Positions 1-11,580 of a stretch of 64,000 nucleotides of DNA are shown here, piece after piece; position 1 is the stretch's first letter; each line of letters opens with the position of its first letter. Below the pieces are notes generated by a model. It worked only from the letters and a program-made list of their open reading frames with translations, was not told the DNA's origin and ran no database searches. The stretch is from Brachynemurus nebulosus. Its lineage: Eukaryota > Arthropoda > Insecta > Neuroptera > Myrmeleontidae. Location: contig JAPWDM010000059.1 of assembly GCA_035578155.1 (NCBI GenBank), forward strand, positions 1-64,000. The letters run 5' to 3'. The position numbers and the translations under genes were made by a program.

Positions 1-51
1 AAATTGTTTTTTCTTCTTTGTTTTTCTCACTAAATAGTAAGGCCGTGTAAC

Positions 52-487
52 CAGGGCCGGATTTACCCTAAGTGCTGCCCGGGGCACTGCAAAAATGCCG
101 CCCTTGCTTTTTTTGTAAAACAAAAATTTTAAAATAATTTCTGAATAATTTTCTCATTTTTTTCCCTTTTCCTATCAAAAAATAAGTGACGAACAAAAAA
201 TAAAAAATAAAAAATAAAAAAAATAAATCCCATTTCTTAATTTTCCTCTCCAAAAATTTACAACTTAATAATTTTCTCATTTTTCCCTTTTCCTATCAAA
301 AAATAAGTGACGAACCAAAAAAAAAATAAAAAAAAACAAATCCCATTTCTTAATTTCTTATCCAAAAATAAGTGACGAGCAAAAAAACAAAAGCCAAATT
401 GTCACGTGTGTTCCAAATTTTGCCACCCCTAAAAACTTGCCGCCCTGGGACAGTGCTCCGCATGCCCATAGTGTAAATCCAGCACTG
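52..487. mobile_element. hAT-type MITE with perfect 8-bp TSD
   Basis: The element begins CAGGGCCGGATTTAC and ends with the inverted partner GTAAATCCAGCACTG. It is flanked by a perfect 8-bp direct repeat, CGTGTAAC, at 44-51 and 488-495. A CAG-type terminus with an 8-bp TSD is diagnostic of the hAT superfamily. The interior is A/T-rich, noncoding and partly duplicated: a block containing AATAAGTGACGA occurs three times between about 140 and 385. No transposase remains, so it is non-autonomous. The small ORFs here are incidental. Confidence 0.88.
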
Positions 488-495
488 CGTGTAAC

Positions 496-1199
496 CGTAG
501 ACAAGTTATAAACTCTTAATTTAAATGATCGAAGCTTGACACTCCTTTCGTTCTTGATAAAATTATAGGATTCAACACTTTTCAAATCGAATTTCAATAT
601 TTTCATGGCAAAAATGGAATTATCCCTACAGTTATAATAAATTCTATCAACAAATTCCTTGGGAGTTGTTACAGAAGCTCGTAAAGAAACAATGAGGAAA
701 CAAAATTATGATGGAGCATTTATTCCAATTTTCCATTCTTTGGGCACTATGCTCCCAAGGCGAATTCAAACCGTTAATACAATGTATGTTTAGAAAAAAA
801 AATGATGAAAATAAAATTATAACGTTGCCATTCTTGCCATTTTACCAATATATGTATATAAATTATAAACGTTATAAAACGAGTTAACTTGTCCGTGGTT
901 GTTATTTCGTTAAATTACATATTTATTGTTTTAAGTTCATGACGACCATTTTGCTTGGTTATTGCTGAAAATTAAATTAATCATACGTTATAATCGAAAA
1001 TTTAATAATAACAACGATCTTTTAAATATATAATAATATATCGTTTGTGGTTGCTTTTTTCATATATTCATAATTTTTTTTTTCCATTTTGTGATTCACT
1101 TCAGCATTTTTTGCCGGCTGTTTTTTTTTTGTTCTTTTTTTTTTTTAAATAAAATGCATCAACCAAAAAATAATAATGTGTTATTTATTATCGTAACGA
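496..1199. other. AT-rich spacer, nothing recognised
   Basis: AT-rich unique-looking DNA with homopolymer T runs around 1070-1145. I see no coding signal, terminal repeats or RNA gene. Confidence 0.6.
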
Positions 1200-2037
1200 C
1201 AGTGGCGTAACTAGTCGGCAACGTTCGCGGGATAAAAATATAACTGGGTTCTCTAATTCAGTATTTTCCAAATTGTGTTCCGTCGAACACTGGTATTCTG
1301 TAAGCTGTCATCAAGCGTTACGCGATACAATTTTTAAAAATGGTATGCTTTTCCTTTTACGTGTTAAATTTCTTAAGCTTATTTTTGTTTGTCAAACTTA
1401 TTTTGAATTGGTGTTCCGTAGAAATTTTAGATCTTAAAAAGTATTCCGTGATGAAAGAAGGTAAGTGTCAGTCATAGACAGACAAACAAACATAGCTCAC
1501 TCTGTCTGTGTATCATAGGTATCGTAGTGGTGCAGTTTGTTCTATAATACCTTACGTATTGTTGTATTATAGGTCATACACAATCAATGAAATAAGGAAT
1601 AAGAAATAAGAAATAAGGAACTAGAAGTATGCCATCTACTGACGTTGAATGGAACTTTAACGTAACTGCCCATAGGTATATGTATTTAGGTATTTTTGTA
1701 CATCAAAATTCATGAAAAAATAACATTCGTGATGACTTTTTTTGTCACTAAAGTGAAAAAAATCACGAATTTTGACGTACAAAAGTACCTACATATTTAT
1801 ATCTATGAGCAGTTACGTTAAAGTTCCACTCAACGTCACTAGATGGCATACTTCTTATTCCTTATTTCTTATTCCTTATTTCATTGATTGTGTAGACACC
1901 CTTAGTGTATTAGTTGTCAAAATAGTGTATCGGTTAGGCGTTTTGTCATAATATCTCATGACCGTCAAAGTGTTTATGTTTCTTTTACAATAAAATAATA
2001 CTGGTCCCCACTTTGCTCGACGAAAGTTACGCTACTG
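1200..2037. mobile_element. hAT-like element carrying a nested MITE
   Basis: The left end CAGTGGCGTAACTAG and the right end, read in reverse as CAGTAGCGTAACTTT, form an imperfect terminal inverted repeat. The flanks CGTAACGA (1192-1199) and CGTAACTG (2038-2045) agree at 6 of 8 positions, consistent with an old 8-bp hAT duplication. The interior is noncoding and is interrupted by the palindromic TA-flanked element at 1579-1892. The hAT call rests on end sequence and flank length; no transposase is left. Confidence 0.62.
1579..1892. mobile_element. Nested palindromic TA-flanked MITE
   Basis: Two arms of about 135 bp are inverted copies of each other. They begin CACAATCAATGAAATAAGG and end CCTTATTTCATTGATTGTG, and are separated by a short AT-rich centre. 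TA dinucleotides flank both sides (1577-1578 and 1893-1894), as expected for a Tc1/mariner-mobilised MITE. The arms differ at scattered bases, so the copy is not recent. It lies wholly inside the hAT-like element 1200-2037 and must be younger than it. Confidence 0.85.
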
Positions 2038-2154
2038 CGTAACTGTCATTTATCAAAAATTACTGTACTGGGAGATTCAAATTTCTTAAATGCAAATGAG
2101 AGCAAGTTATAATCAAAGTTATATAAATTCGATAGCTCGTGACTAGAACTAGAT

Positions 2155-2460
2155 TAAATTTCGTAAATATAGGATGTTTCGTTCGAGAGTTATCGTGCGG
2201 ACACCTACCTCAATTTGCGTCGTGGTTACGTTCCAAAAAAACACGACGCGAATTGAAACGACGCAAAGTGAATTATGATTTTCTATAGTAAAAAAAAAGA
2301 AAATTTCAAAAAATTTCGAAAAAAAAATTAGACTCGAACCCAAAACAACGCAACTTCGAAAATCTAACGACGCACAGTGAAAATTAGTACTAATTCAGCA
2401 GCGACGCAACTTCGAAAAAACGCAAAACGAAACGACGCAAAGCGAGGTATTGGTGTACAT
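2155..2460. repeat. TA-core repeat fragment plus cgacgca motif cluster
   Basis: The segment opens with the tag of the TA-core repeat family (a 'ttcgttcgagagttatcgtg' block at about 2177-2196). It continues with at least five scattered ACGACGCA or GCGACGCAA motifs between 2216 and 2448. The motif spacing is irregular, so it is not a simple tandem array. No coding function is seen. Confidence 0.5.
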
Positions 2461-3595
2461 ATATACACACATATAGACATATGTGAATATCATTTTCGGC
2501 TTCTAGAGACTTGAAAAAAATAAACAAAGGACCCCGCACAAAATTTATTGAAAATGGCTTTTGGTCAAATTAGCTGAAATTTCACTTTGTTATAGTTTTC
2601 GCCTTAATGATGAAAATTTACAATAGTAAATAACTCTTCGTTCTTAAAAGTGTCATAGACAATTGTATTCGTTATAACTGAGTGTAGTAATTGATAAATT
2701 ATGTACCAATAAGAACAAGTAATTTGAATCATTTTGTATAGTAAGGTATTATTATCGTTATTATCAGTTAAGAATGCAATTTAAATTTTTTCGTTCAAGG
2801 AATTTAAAAGATTTAAAATTACATTCTGTTTATTCGGCAATCAGTATGCAGATTGGCGAAACTTTAAAACTTATAAGCCTTGCAATGTGGGCGTCTTTTT
2901 AGTAACTTTTAATCTTGATAAAATAACGAAATCCATTCGAAGTTCTTAATCGAATACAGAATTTGATTTGATGTTTTAAAAATTCTCGTTTTATAAATCT
3001 TTTATAAGTTTGAATGATATTCCGTTATTAGTCGACTCTATTTACCTATATTCAAGTAAATGAACTGTGAGATAATTTAATTTATGAACAATTCATTTTG
3101 AATAAATAAATTTAATAAAAAACCTTTGTAATTGGTAAATAAGACAAATGTTTTTTTTTCCTTGAGATCTTGTGGTGAAGATAACTTACCTGTAATTTGA
3201 AAGAAATTTGGCCATTTTTATAGCAAAAATGAAAAATTGACGCCCAAATTACCGTAATTTAATCAATGATCCTCTAATTTAGGTATATTACTTTTAAACA
3301 ACTTGATTTGAAACAAAATTTTCAGTGGGGTTTTTCAATTAATAATAAATCTCTCAAAACAGAAGTAGACTGGGAAGGATAAACGCTTTTTCATTGTTTT
3401 ATTACTTTATTTTTAATTTAATTTTTTTTGCTCGTTAACCCTATTTTTCGGAAAAATTTCAAAAATTTCTGAAATTTCTCTATTGTCTTAGCAAGGGCCG
3501 CCACATGTGAAGGACTCAGGGGATTCCATATGAGAAGAGCTTTGACGTCTCTTAAGAGTGGAATTCGGCCCTGTTTCTGAAGTCGTTCTTTTAGC
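2461..3595. other. AT-rich spacer with weak dispersed-repeat traces
   Basis: No coding signal. Around 3230-3300 there is a diverged copy of the 'aaattaccctaatttaa' sequence found more clearly at 4241-4690 and 44100-44530. Otherwise nothing is recognised. Confidence 0.5.
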
Positions 3596-4240
<645 letters not shown>

Positions 4241-4690
4241 CTAAAGTTAACCATGTAGAACCACCAGAAAATAGACTTGTGTCGAAGCAGTTATATTTGA
4301 TAGTAAAAATGAAAAGTTCTCACCCAAATTACCCTAATTCAACTAATCGTACTGATTCAAATCATTTCCATAAAGTTTGATTTGAGGAAAAAGAAATGTT
4401 TTAATTTGATGACGTCATTAAGTTTCAGTACCTTAAAAGCCTAACATAGAATGATGGAACTAGAAATGAATTATAAATTTTCGAAGTTATTCTTTCCACT
4501 TTCACCAAAGTTAAGCTTGTATGACCACTAGAAAAAAAGACCTGTCGAAATCGTCCTACTTTCAAAATGAATTTTATCAGTTTGATATCTGAAATGGAAA
4601 AAATCCACACCAAAAGTGCTCTAATTCAACCAATCGCCCTAATTTAAATCACTTTCATCAAACAATTTTTTAATTTGATGTCATCAAATT
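4241..4690. repeat. Two diverged tandem units of a dispersed repeat
   Basis: Two units of roughly 250 bp share the order: a 'tttctaaagttaaccatgta' or 'ccaaagttaagcttgtatga' block, a cgaaat/cgaagc block, a 'ccaaattaccctaattcaac' or 'gctctaattcaaccaatcgc' block, then a 'tttgatgacgtcat' or 'tttgatgtcatc' block. A third, further modified relative lies at 44100-44530. Noncoding; class unknown. Confidence 0.55.
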
Positions 4691-5241
4691 TTTGAAAAAT
4701 TTTTTAATTCCTTACAGCTCACCATATTTTCTGTCTTTTGTGTTATTCTACATAACAAGACGAATTCATCAATATATTATTTATTAAAATCTGTCAAACC
4801 GTTTACGTTTTACGCTGTAACAAATTATCAGATATACATACTTTCTTATTTAAGTTTTATAATATTAGGGATCAGGGTCACTATCACCATATAATTAATG
4901 GTAATAATCATTTCATTTCATCATCATTCATCACGATGAAATTGTATCGATCAAGTTACATATTATCCAAAATTGGGAGCAAGGACACGTGAATTAAATA
5001 CATATTATGTATAAACTCACTTCATGTAGGTATTGAACATTCATTAGGACTGTTTTGTGCTGTCAGTTCACAAAAAAATTATAATTATTACTTTCACTTA
5101 CCTATTCAGATGTAGCCATTGACACATACACAAAGATTTATGTATGTAATATGATTGATATTCAAATTAATGTCCACTGTATAGAGGTGATTCAAAAGAG
5201 ACTATAAATATTTTGATGTAAACACAGTGTAGAATTTTATT
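4691..5241. other. AT-rich spacer, nothing recognised
   Basis: AT-rich DNA with a small imperfect palindrome of ATCATTTCAT/ATGAAAT type around 4905-4945. No coding or element signal. Confidence 0.55.
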
Positions 5242-5918
5242 AACTTCCCATAGGAAGTTATTGTAATGGGTCCGATTTTACGAATCGCTAATTTTGACAT
5301 ATCTGCACGTTTCAAGGTCACTAGAATCCGAATCCATCGTTTTTAGCGTGATGTCTGTGTGTGTGTTCGTTAGTTCGTTCGTTCGTTCGTGAATTTTTTT
5401 TCGTCTCGCATATCTCAAGAACAAATGATGATATGAACTCCGGACTAATTTCATTAGATGCGTAATCAAAAGATGAAGACCGGATAAAGTTTTCAGCAAA
5501 TTCGGATTAGAGGTTTGTTTTTTGTGGTAAAAAAACGGAATTAACTTTATTAAGATAACATAGATTATATGGATTTTTTTACAACCATTGGATAACATTA
5601 TTGGATAACAAGGCCTAAGAACCTTCCTCGATGTTAAAAACGCCAGTATTTTATTACAAAATTTTAAAAAAAAATAAGAAACTTGAAAAATTAGTTTTTG
5701 CCAAAATATATTTTGTCTCGCATATCTTGAGAACAAATGATGTTATCATTTGTTTGATAAGGGTGGAGCCCCCACCCTTAGGTACAGAAGGCGAAGCCCC
5801 CGATATGATGCAAGGGGCAAAGCCTCTATCGGGGCCCAGGGGAGGAGTCGCCTGAAATGAAAAAAGAATTATTTATGTACAGTAATCTCTAGTCTTTAAG
5901 GACACCCAATGGGAAGTT
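5242..5918. mobile_element. Element with AACTTCCCAT inverted ends
   Basis: The left end is AACTTCCCATAGGAAGTT and the right end is CAATGGGAAGTT, a short terminal inversion around 677 bp. Internally, a phrase containing CTCGCATATCT and GAACAAATGATG occurs twice (about 5404 and 5716). A strikingly GC-rich patch lies at 5757-5853. A 152-codon minus-strand frame spans much of the unit, but it is low-complexity, hydrophobic and matches nothing I recognise, so I treat it as incidental. The superfamily is unknown. Confidence 0.58.
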
Positions 5919-8621
5919 GACAGTGTGGGTAGACCTGTCCCCCAAACTTTTTAGGATCAATTTGGTGGAATCAACTAAATCTAAATAGCTTATACATGTT
6001 CAATTTTAGATGGTTAGGTTATAGGTACCGATGACGTAATCTTTGGGCGTGACGCGCATGCGTCTGGACGTACCAGTACTTTAGAATTTGTATGTATCGG
6101 TGACTTGAAACATTGTTTACGATCTCAAGCGATAATAACTCTAAAAGTAATAATAACCATTAATTTTCACTTTTCAGAAGTGAAAAATCAAATTTTGAAG
6201 TGGAAAGACTTAATATGAATAAAAGGTCACAAAAAAATCGTACAAACCTGATCGCATAAAAAGAGGTTATACTGTATTTAGAGAGCACACGACTTAATTG
6301 ATTATTGTTTAAGTAGGTTTTTGTTGAAAGGAGTAATATTTGATTTGGCTTTTCTGTCCTCATCGTTTTTTTTTTTCTAATTTTTTTTTCACTTTTAACG
6401 AAAAAAAGAAGTTAATGGGTGTCGTAATATTATTGACATAATCATAAAATTATCACTCTGTAAAAGCAAAATAAATTAAAACACCTAAACACCTAAATAG
6501 TTAAACATCTCTTAAAATATTAGGTATTTAAATAGTTTTAAACCATTATTTAAGTAAATAGATATTTTGTGTAAGTATGTATTTTAATTACAAATTTTAA
6601 ATTATGTGCTTCCTTTGTAGTTCTCATTTCTCATATTATGATCACAATAAATTAGTAAAACTAATATTCGACCTACACCCATCTCAATTGGATCGTTATT
6701 CCTAAATTAATTAAATATTATTGGTGTTGCTCATGGAATACCATAAAGTAACGCTTAAATCAATTTATATTTTCAGGCGAAATGTTATGTTTCTTCTACT
6801 GTACTCTTAAAAGGTGAAGGATTAAAAAAAAGGCAGAAATTAAACTCAAGTGTCAAGTAGCATACCAGTCTTTAAGAGTTCTGTCTAATAAGACATTGAG
6901 AATTTAGCTCCGTGGGGAATTTCGTTAAAGCAACAATAAAAGACCAATAATAATTGTTTAGTGACATTTTTGACAACTTTTGCAGCGAGTATAGAATTTT
7001 AATTTTGTTTTTTTAAATTATTTAAATGTTCACTTTGTTTGCTGTAACTAAATATTAATTTTTTTTCGAAATGTCTTCGAAAATAATTTATGCATAAAGA
7101 CGGTCCATTGTTACTATAAGTTTGTATTCCATAAAAGTTGTTTGCATTTTATATTTTGAATTATGTTATATATTATTGCATAGTTATTACAAGTTTTGTA
7201 TGCAAATTCTTTTTCAAAAAAATTTTTCAATTTATTTTATGCATTATAATGCTTTTATGTTCAGAGGTTGGAAAAAAAGACGTCTTGTTTAAAAAAAAAT
7301 GACTGTAAAAGATGACAAACAAATACAGTTTTTGGAAAAGTTTTTGCAATATTAACGAAGAAGTTTGTGTTCTTTCTTTATTGAATTTTGGCTTCTAGAA
7401 TTTGTCATTTGAAATGATAAAATTTTGTTTGCTCTTATGCTGTATCGTACATAGTAGCGCTGTTAACCACTGACAAATATGGCTTCTTGACAAGATTGGT
7501 ATATGTATGAGGTTCGCCAATCAAACGAAAAGAACATTTGATTGTGGACTGCAGTATAGCCAGGTGCGGAATATTTTTGTTTTTATTATGTCATTAATGT
7601 TTAAAGTGAACAAAAATATTTAAATTAATGATAATATAAAATACCCAAGTCAAGTTTTCAGAAAAGAGAATAAAAAATGATTAATATAATTTTTTCAATT
7701 AAATATAGATAAAATAAGTATTTGAAATATATTTATTACGGTTTGTCACAAAAATAGATCCAAATATATTCGATAATGTTACACATGTGTGTATATTCAT
7801 TCTCTGTATGTCATAGAATTCGGGAATTATGAAACATTAATGAAAAACTCTGTCTTACTTTGTTAATTACGGGTTAATTTGGGTGTTTTCAATGTTTTTA
7901 ATTCAACGCTTAAAATAGCTAACGTCTTTATTTAAAGTCTTATACCGTGAATTTCCGCAATTTGGCATAGAACACCGTATACCAGGCATGACTATACAAA
8001 TACATTGAAAAATTTTAGATGCCGGCCCTGAATTAATGAATTTCAAAGCAGCTATTAATAAAATTTGTTAAAATAACTAAATAACTTACTTTTGGCACAA
8101 AACAACTAACAAAATGGGAAAAATTAATAAAAATAATTATATTAAATTGAATATTATATTATAATAACTAATAATTATTCAGAAATAATACTTTAAAATT
8201 TAAAAATGACATTTCATAGACAAATATTGTTGATGATCAAGTGATGATCAGTTGACGCTATAAACAGCTGATTGCAGTCCAAAAATGTATACATTTGAAG
8301 CGTAGGGATCTGCTTGATATATTAATCTAGAGTTTCCACTTTCTAGAATGTTAGGTTTATTACGAAGTATTTAGTATTATTCAAAAAAAATATCCTAAAA
8401 ACATTTTATACAAATAAATTTGAATAAATTCTGGAAGGAAATATTTTTTAAAAATTCGTCAAAATTTCAAGATTTTTTGGGGGGTTTCGTAGTTATAATT
8501 TCGTCATATTCGTCCGTCTGTCAATTTCTCATGTTCATGTTCCAGGTAGAAATTCAAAAGTTATTAAGCAGCCAAAAAAATAACTTTTTACTTTTTAGAG
8601 GCTATTATTTCCGAATACATA
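5919..8621. other. Long AT-rich region, no gene seen
   Basis: About 2.7 kb without recognisable coding sequence, terminal repeats or structural RNA. The open frames present are short and lack codon structure. A sequence CGGCCCTG at about 8023-8030 could be a lone hAT-type end, but no partner was found. Confidence 0.5.
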
Positions 8622-8623
8622 TA

Positions 8624-9076
8624 CCAGGTGAGTTTTTTGAGAGTTGCCATTTTTATTACAGCCAAATTTGGATGATAGAAATGGTACTGGAAAAGGTTCT
8701 TTTCTGGGATGTAATAGAAATGTAACCAGAAAGAACACGGTCGGTTGAAGTAGCCCCAAGTATATATTCATTTTTTTACCACCTAATTGATAAATTAAAA
8801 AAAATTAAAAAATTAAACTTGAGTAAAAAAATTTTTTTTGCTCATTTATATTGTTAATTAATGCATTAGATCAGTTTGATCGAAAAATTAACATATAGTC
8901 TCATTTAAAAATCTATAAGTTTGTATCATAGCTCGAAAAACATAAGAGCTATAAAGCTCCTGACTATAGCAATCGGTTGCCCCCGTCGATATCTACAACT
9001 CTTATTTGAACAATTTTTCGATCAAATCAACGATTTGGCTGTAATAAAAATGGCAACTCTCAAAAAACTCACGTGG
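8624..9076. mobile_element. TA-flanked MITE (CCAGGTGAG ends), copy 1
   Basis: The ends CCAGGTGAGTTTTTTGAG and CTCAAAAAACTCACGTGG are part of a roughly 45-bp inverted repeat that runs into a shared GAGAGTTGCCATTTTTATTA block. TA flanks both ends (8622-8623 and 9077-9078). The interior is noncoding. A second copy with one degraded end is at 42340-42759. TA flanks with long inverted ends suggest mobilisation by a Tc1/mariner-type transposase. Confidence 0.85.
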
Positions 9077-9078
9077 TA

Positions 9079-9742
9079 TAATATACTTTGTGTATCTTTC
9101 GATGCTGATGACGAATCTAAAAACTGAAATTTCTCTGACTTAAATTGTTGAATCGCTAGAGAGCGGGAATTGTTTTCGGTGAAAGTGCTATAATTCGAAA
9201 ATGATGCAATGTAGAAAAATGGGATTTCCGCGATGCCTAGTAGAGATCAAAGAGTAGTATAAATGAAAATGATGCCTGAAATTTACTGAAATTCTTTTAT
9301 AATCTTAGGTGTACACATTTTTAAACCCCGATTGTGGAATATTGAGCGTCAGAATGAGATTTTTCGTCAATGGAATGTATTTTCAAGATGTACTGATGAA
9401 TCCAGTAATATAATATAATCCCTACTTTGCGGAGTATCCCGCATTTATTTTAACGAATTTAAAGTTTGCGACGTTTCAGTGGAATAATTTAGCCTCGTTA
9501 GAGTAGTATACTACTGATTCATCGGCAGGGGGTGGTGTATACGGTCACCGCCGGTTGGTGGCCACTGTTCGGTCGTACACAGGTGTGGATCTTTTGTTTG
9601 TTCAGGTCCTTCACCTGATCGCTGATTTACCACTATTGTCCGCATACAATAATATGTAATCAAAATAAAATATATATATATTTTTTTTATTGCATATTCT
9701 TGAATACGTTTTATGTAACAATAGCAAAAAATCTTGTTGCAT
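9079..9742. other. Spacer with a GC-rich island at about 9524-9640
   Basis: Mostly AT-rich, but 9524-9640 is distinctly GC-rich (contains GGTCACCGCCGGTTGGTGG). I could not tie it to a protein family in any frame or to inverted ends. Origin unknown. Confidence 0.4.
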
Positions 9743-11580
9743 AAAGGGTCTAGCAGGTTAAGATAGGGTTTGCAGCCTCAGAGAGGCATATTAGAAATAA
9801 GCTATGTTGCGACATCGGTGAGTAATAAATATATCATTGGCACCTATTTTAGCCTCTGATCTCTCTGCGTTCTTGAGATAATTGACCATATGAGCCGTTT
9901 ATTTTGAAAGTGGGGCAAGTCCATATTTTGTTATTACGAGATATTTAAGGGTTTGAGTTTCAATAAATTTAAAAATATTGGTAAGTGTTAATAGACATAT
10001 TTTTTGTATTTTGTGGTATTAGATAATGTAAGTTTATAATCCAATAGTGTTCATAGCGCTGAATAAAAAAATAGTGGTTTTATTATAAACTAAATGGACT
10101 TGCCTAACTTTCAAAATTAATGAATTATTGTAATCGTTAATTTTAATGGCTAATATTTGAGTTTTATCATTTAAAAATAAACATAATAAAAACTTTTCAT
10201 ACGACAGTTCAACTTCAGAAGCACATACTGTGACATTATTACCCCCTGCCAGTGCCTTAGTAGTAGAAATGAGTGTATGAAAATAAGTATGTACTTTAAA
10301 AGGGCGACTCCCCCCTTTGCAGTGTTGCTTAAAATAAATTTGGAAATTTATTCTAATTGTTTTAAACTATTTTCCTTGAAGAAGTTTTCAATTACTCAAA
10401 TAGTACGATTATGTCGACACAGTCACCCCCGTAGTAAACTACCCCTGGATTTGATATTTGTAAATTGAGTAAAAGGAGGTCGATTAGATTTTTTACGTAC
10501 ATTTGAAATCTGTAAACAAAACTATTATATTTAATTTTTGCCCCTTTTCGCAAAATTAACCCCCAAATTTTAGCCCTAAACTACCCCCGTTGGTGTAATT
10601 TAAACAAATTACATATCAATGGATAGCTTTTTAAAAAAAGAGAGATATCGCCAATTTAAGCTTTTGCACTATTTCTTACCGCTTCCAAATATTAGGCTTC
10701 TGAATTTTTTTGACTATGAATTGTTGACAGATAAAAAGATCATACTAAGTCTTATCTATAACTACCATTATCTTCATTTTTTTCAAAAGTGGACTTGCCC
10801 CACTTTTAAAATAAACGGCTCATATAATTATATGCTAGAATTGGTATTTTTGGAAATTTTTTTTATTCCGAAACTATTACATCCAGACTGATAAAACCAA
10901 AACTGTTTATTAGGTAGTACGTTGTGCTATATTCTGTATTTTTTTACAGAATTTTTGTCTATATACGGTATTGTATATATACGCCCCTTACCTCATACAC
11001 TCGTCACTCATAAAACTCGTTTCGTTGTAAATGGAAATCAACAGTAACTACTACTTGATTATATATTTATAAGCAAGTTTATATGAAAGACAGATATGAA
11101 GTGGTGAGTACTCTAGAGCGGTCATAAGGATATTTTTTTTTTCGAAGTGTTGCACCCATCTGACCTGAATGCACTTTTTAGTGATAATAGTAGACATACT
11201 AAGCTACATTATATATTTTTTTTTTTGTGATTGTACCTCACCGAGAACTATGGAAAAAAAATAGGAATTTTTTATTTTCAATTTTTTTAGGTAGTAGAAA
11301 TTGTTAGAAAATTCTGTAAAAAATACAGAATATAGCACAACGTACTACCTAATAAACAGTCTTGGTTTTATCAGTCTGCATGTAATAGCTTCGGAATAAA
11401 AAAATTTCCAAAAATACCGGCCCTAGCATATATATGGTCAATTATTTCAAGAACGCAGAGAGATCAGAGGCTAAAATAGGTGCCAATGGTATATTTATTA
11501 CTCACCGATATCGCAACATAACTTATTTTTAATAGACCTCTCTGGGGCTGCAAACCCTATCTTAACCTGCTAGACCCTTT
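9743..11580. mobile_element. Composite inverted-repeat element
   Basis: Outer arms of about 150 bp (9743-9893 and 11430-11580) are inverted copies starting AAAGGGTCTAGCAGGTTAAG. Two further inverted pairs lie inside: 9888-9935 against 10785-10828 (shared AGTGGGGCAAGTCCA), and 10829-10955 against about 11297-11437 (shared TAGGTAGTACGTTGTGC). The two inner partners abut at 10828, so the interior seems to be a rearranged copy of arm sequence. No TSD is obvious and no transposase is visible. The ORFs at 10277-10891 and 11562-11747 have no recognisable content. Confidence 0.7.

Noticed and set aside
5278..5736. 152-codon minus-strand ORF
   Set aside because: Lies wholly in a dispersed inverted-end element, is low-complexity and contains no recognisable domain.
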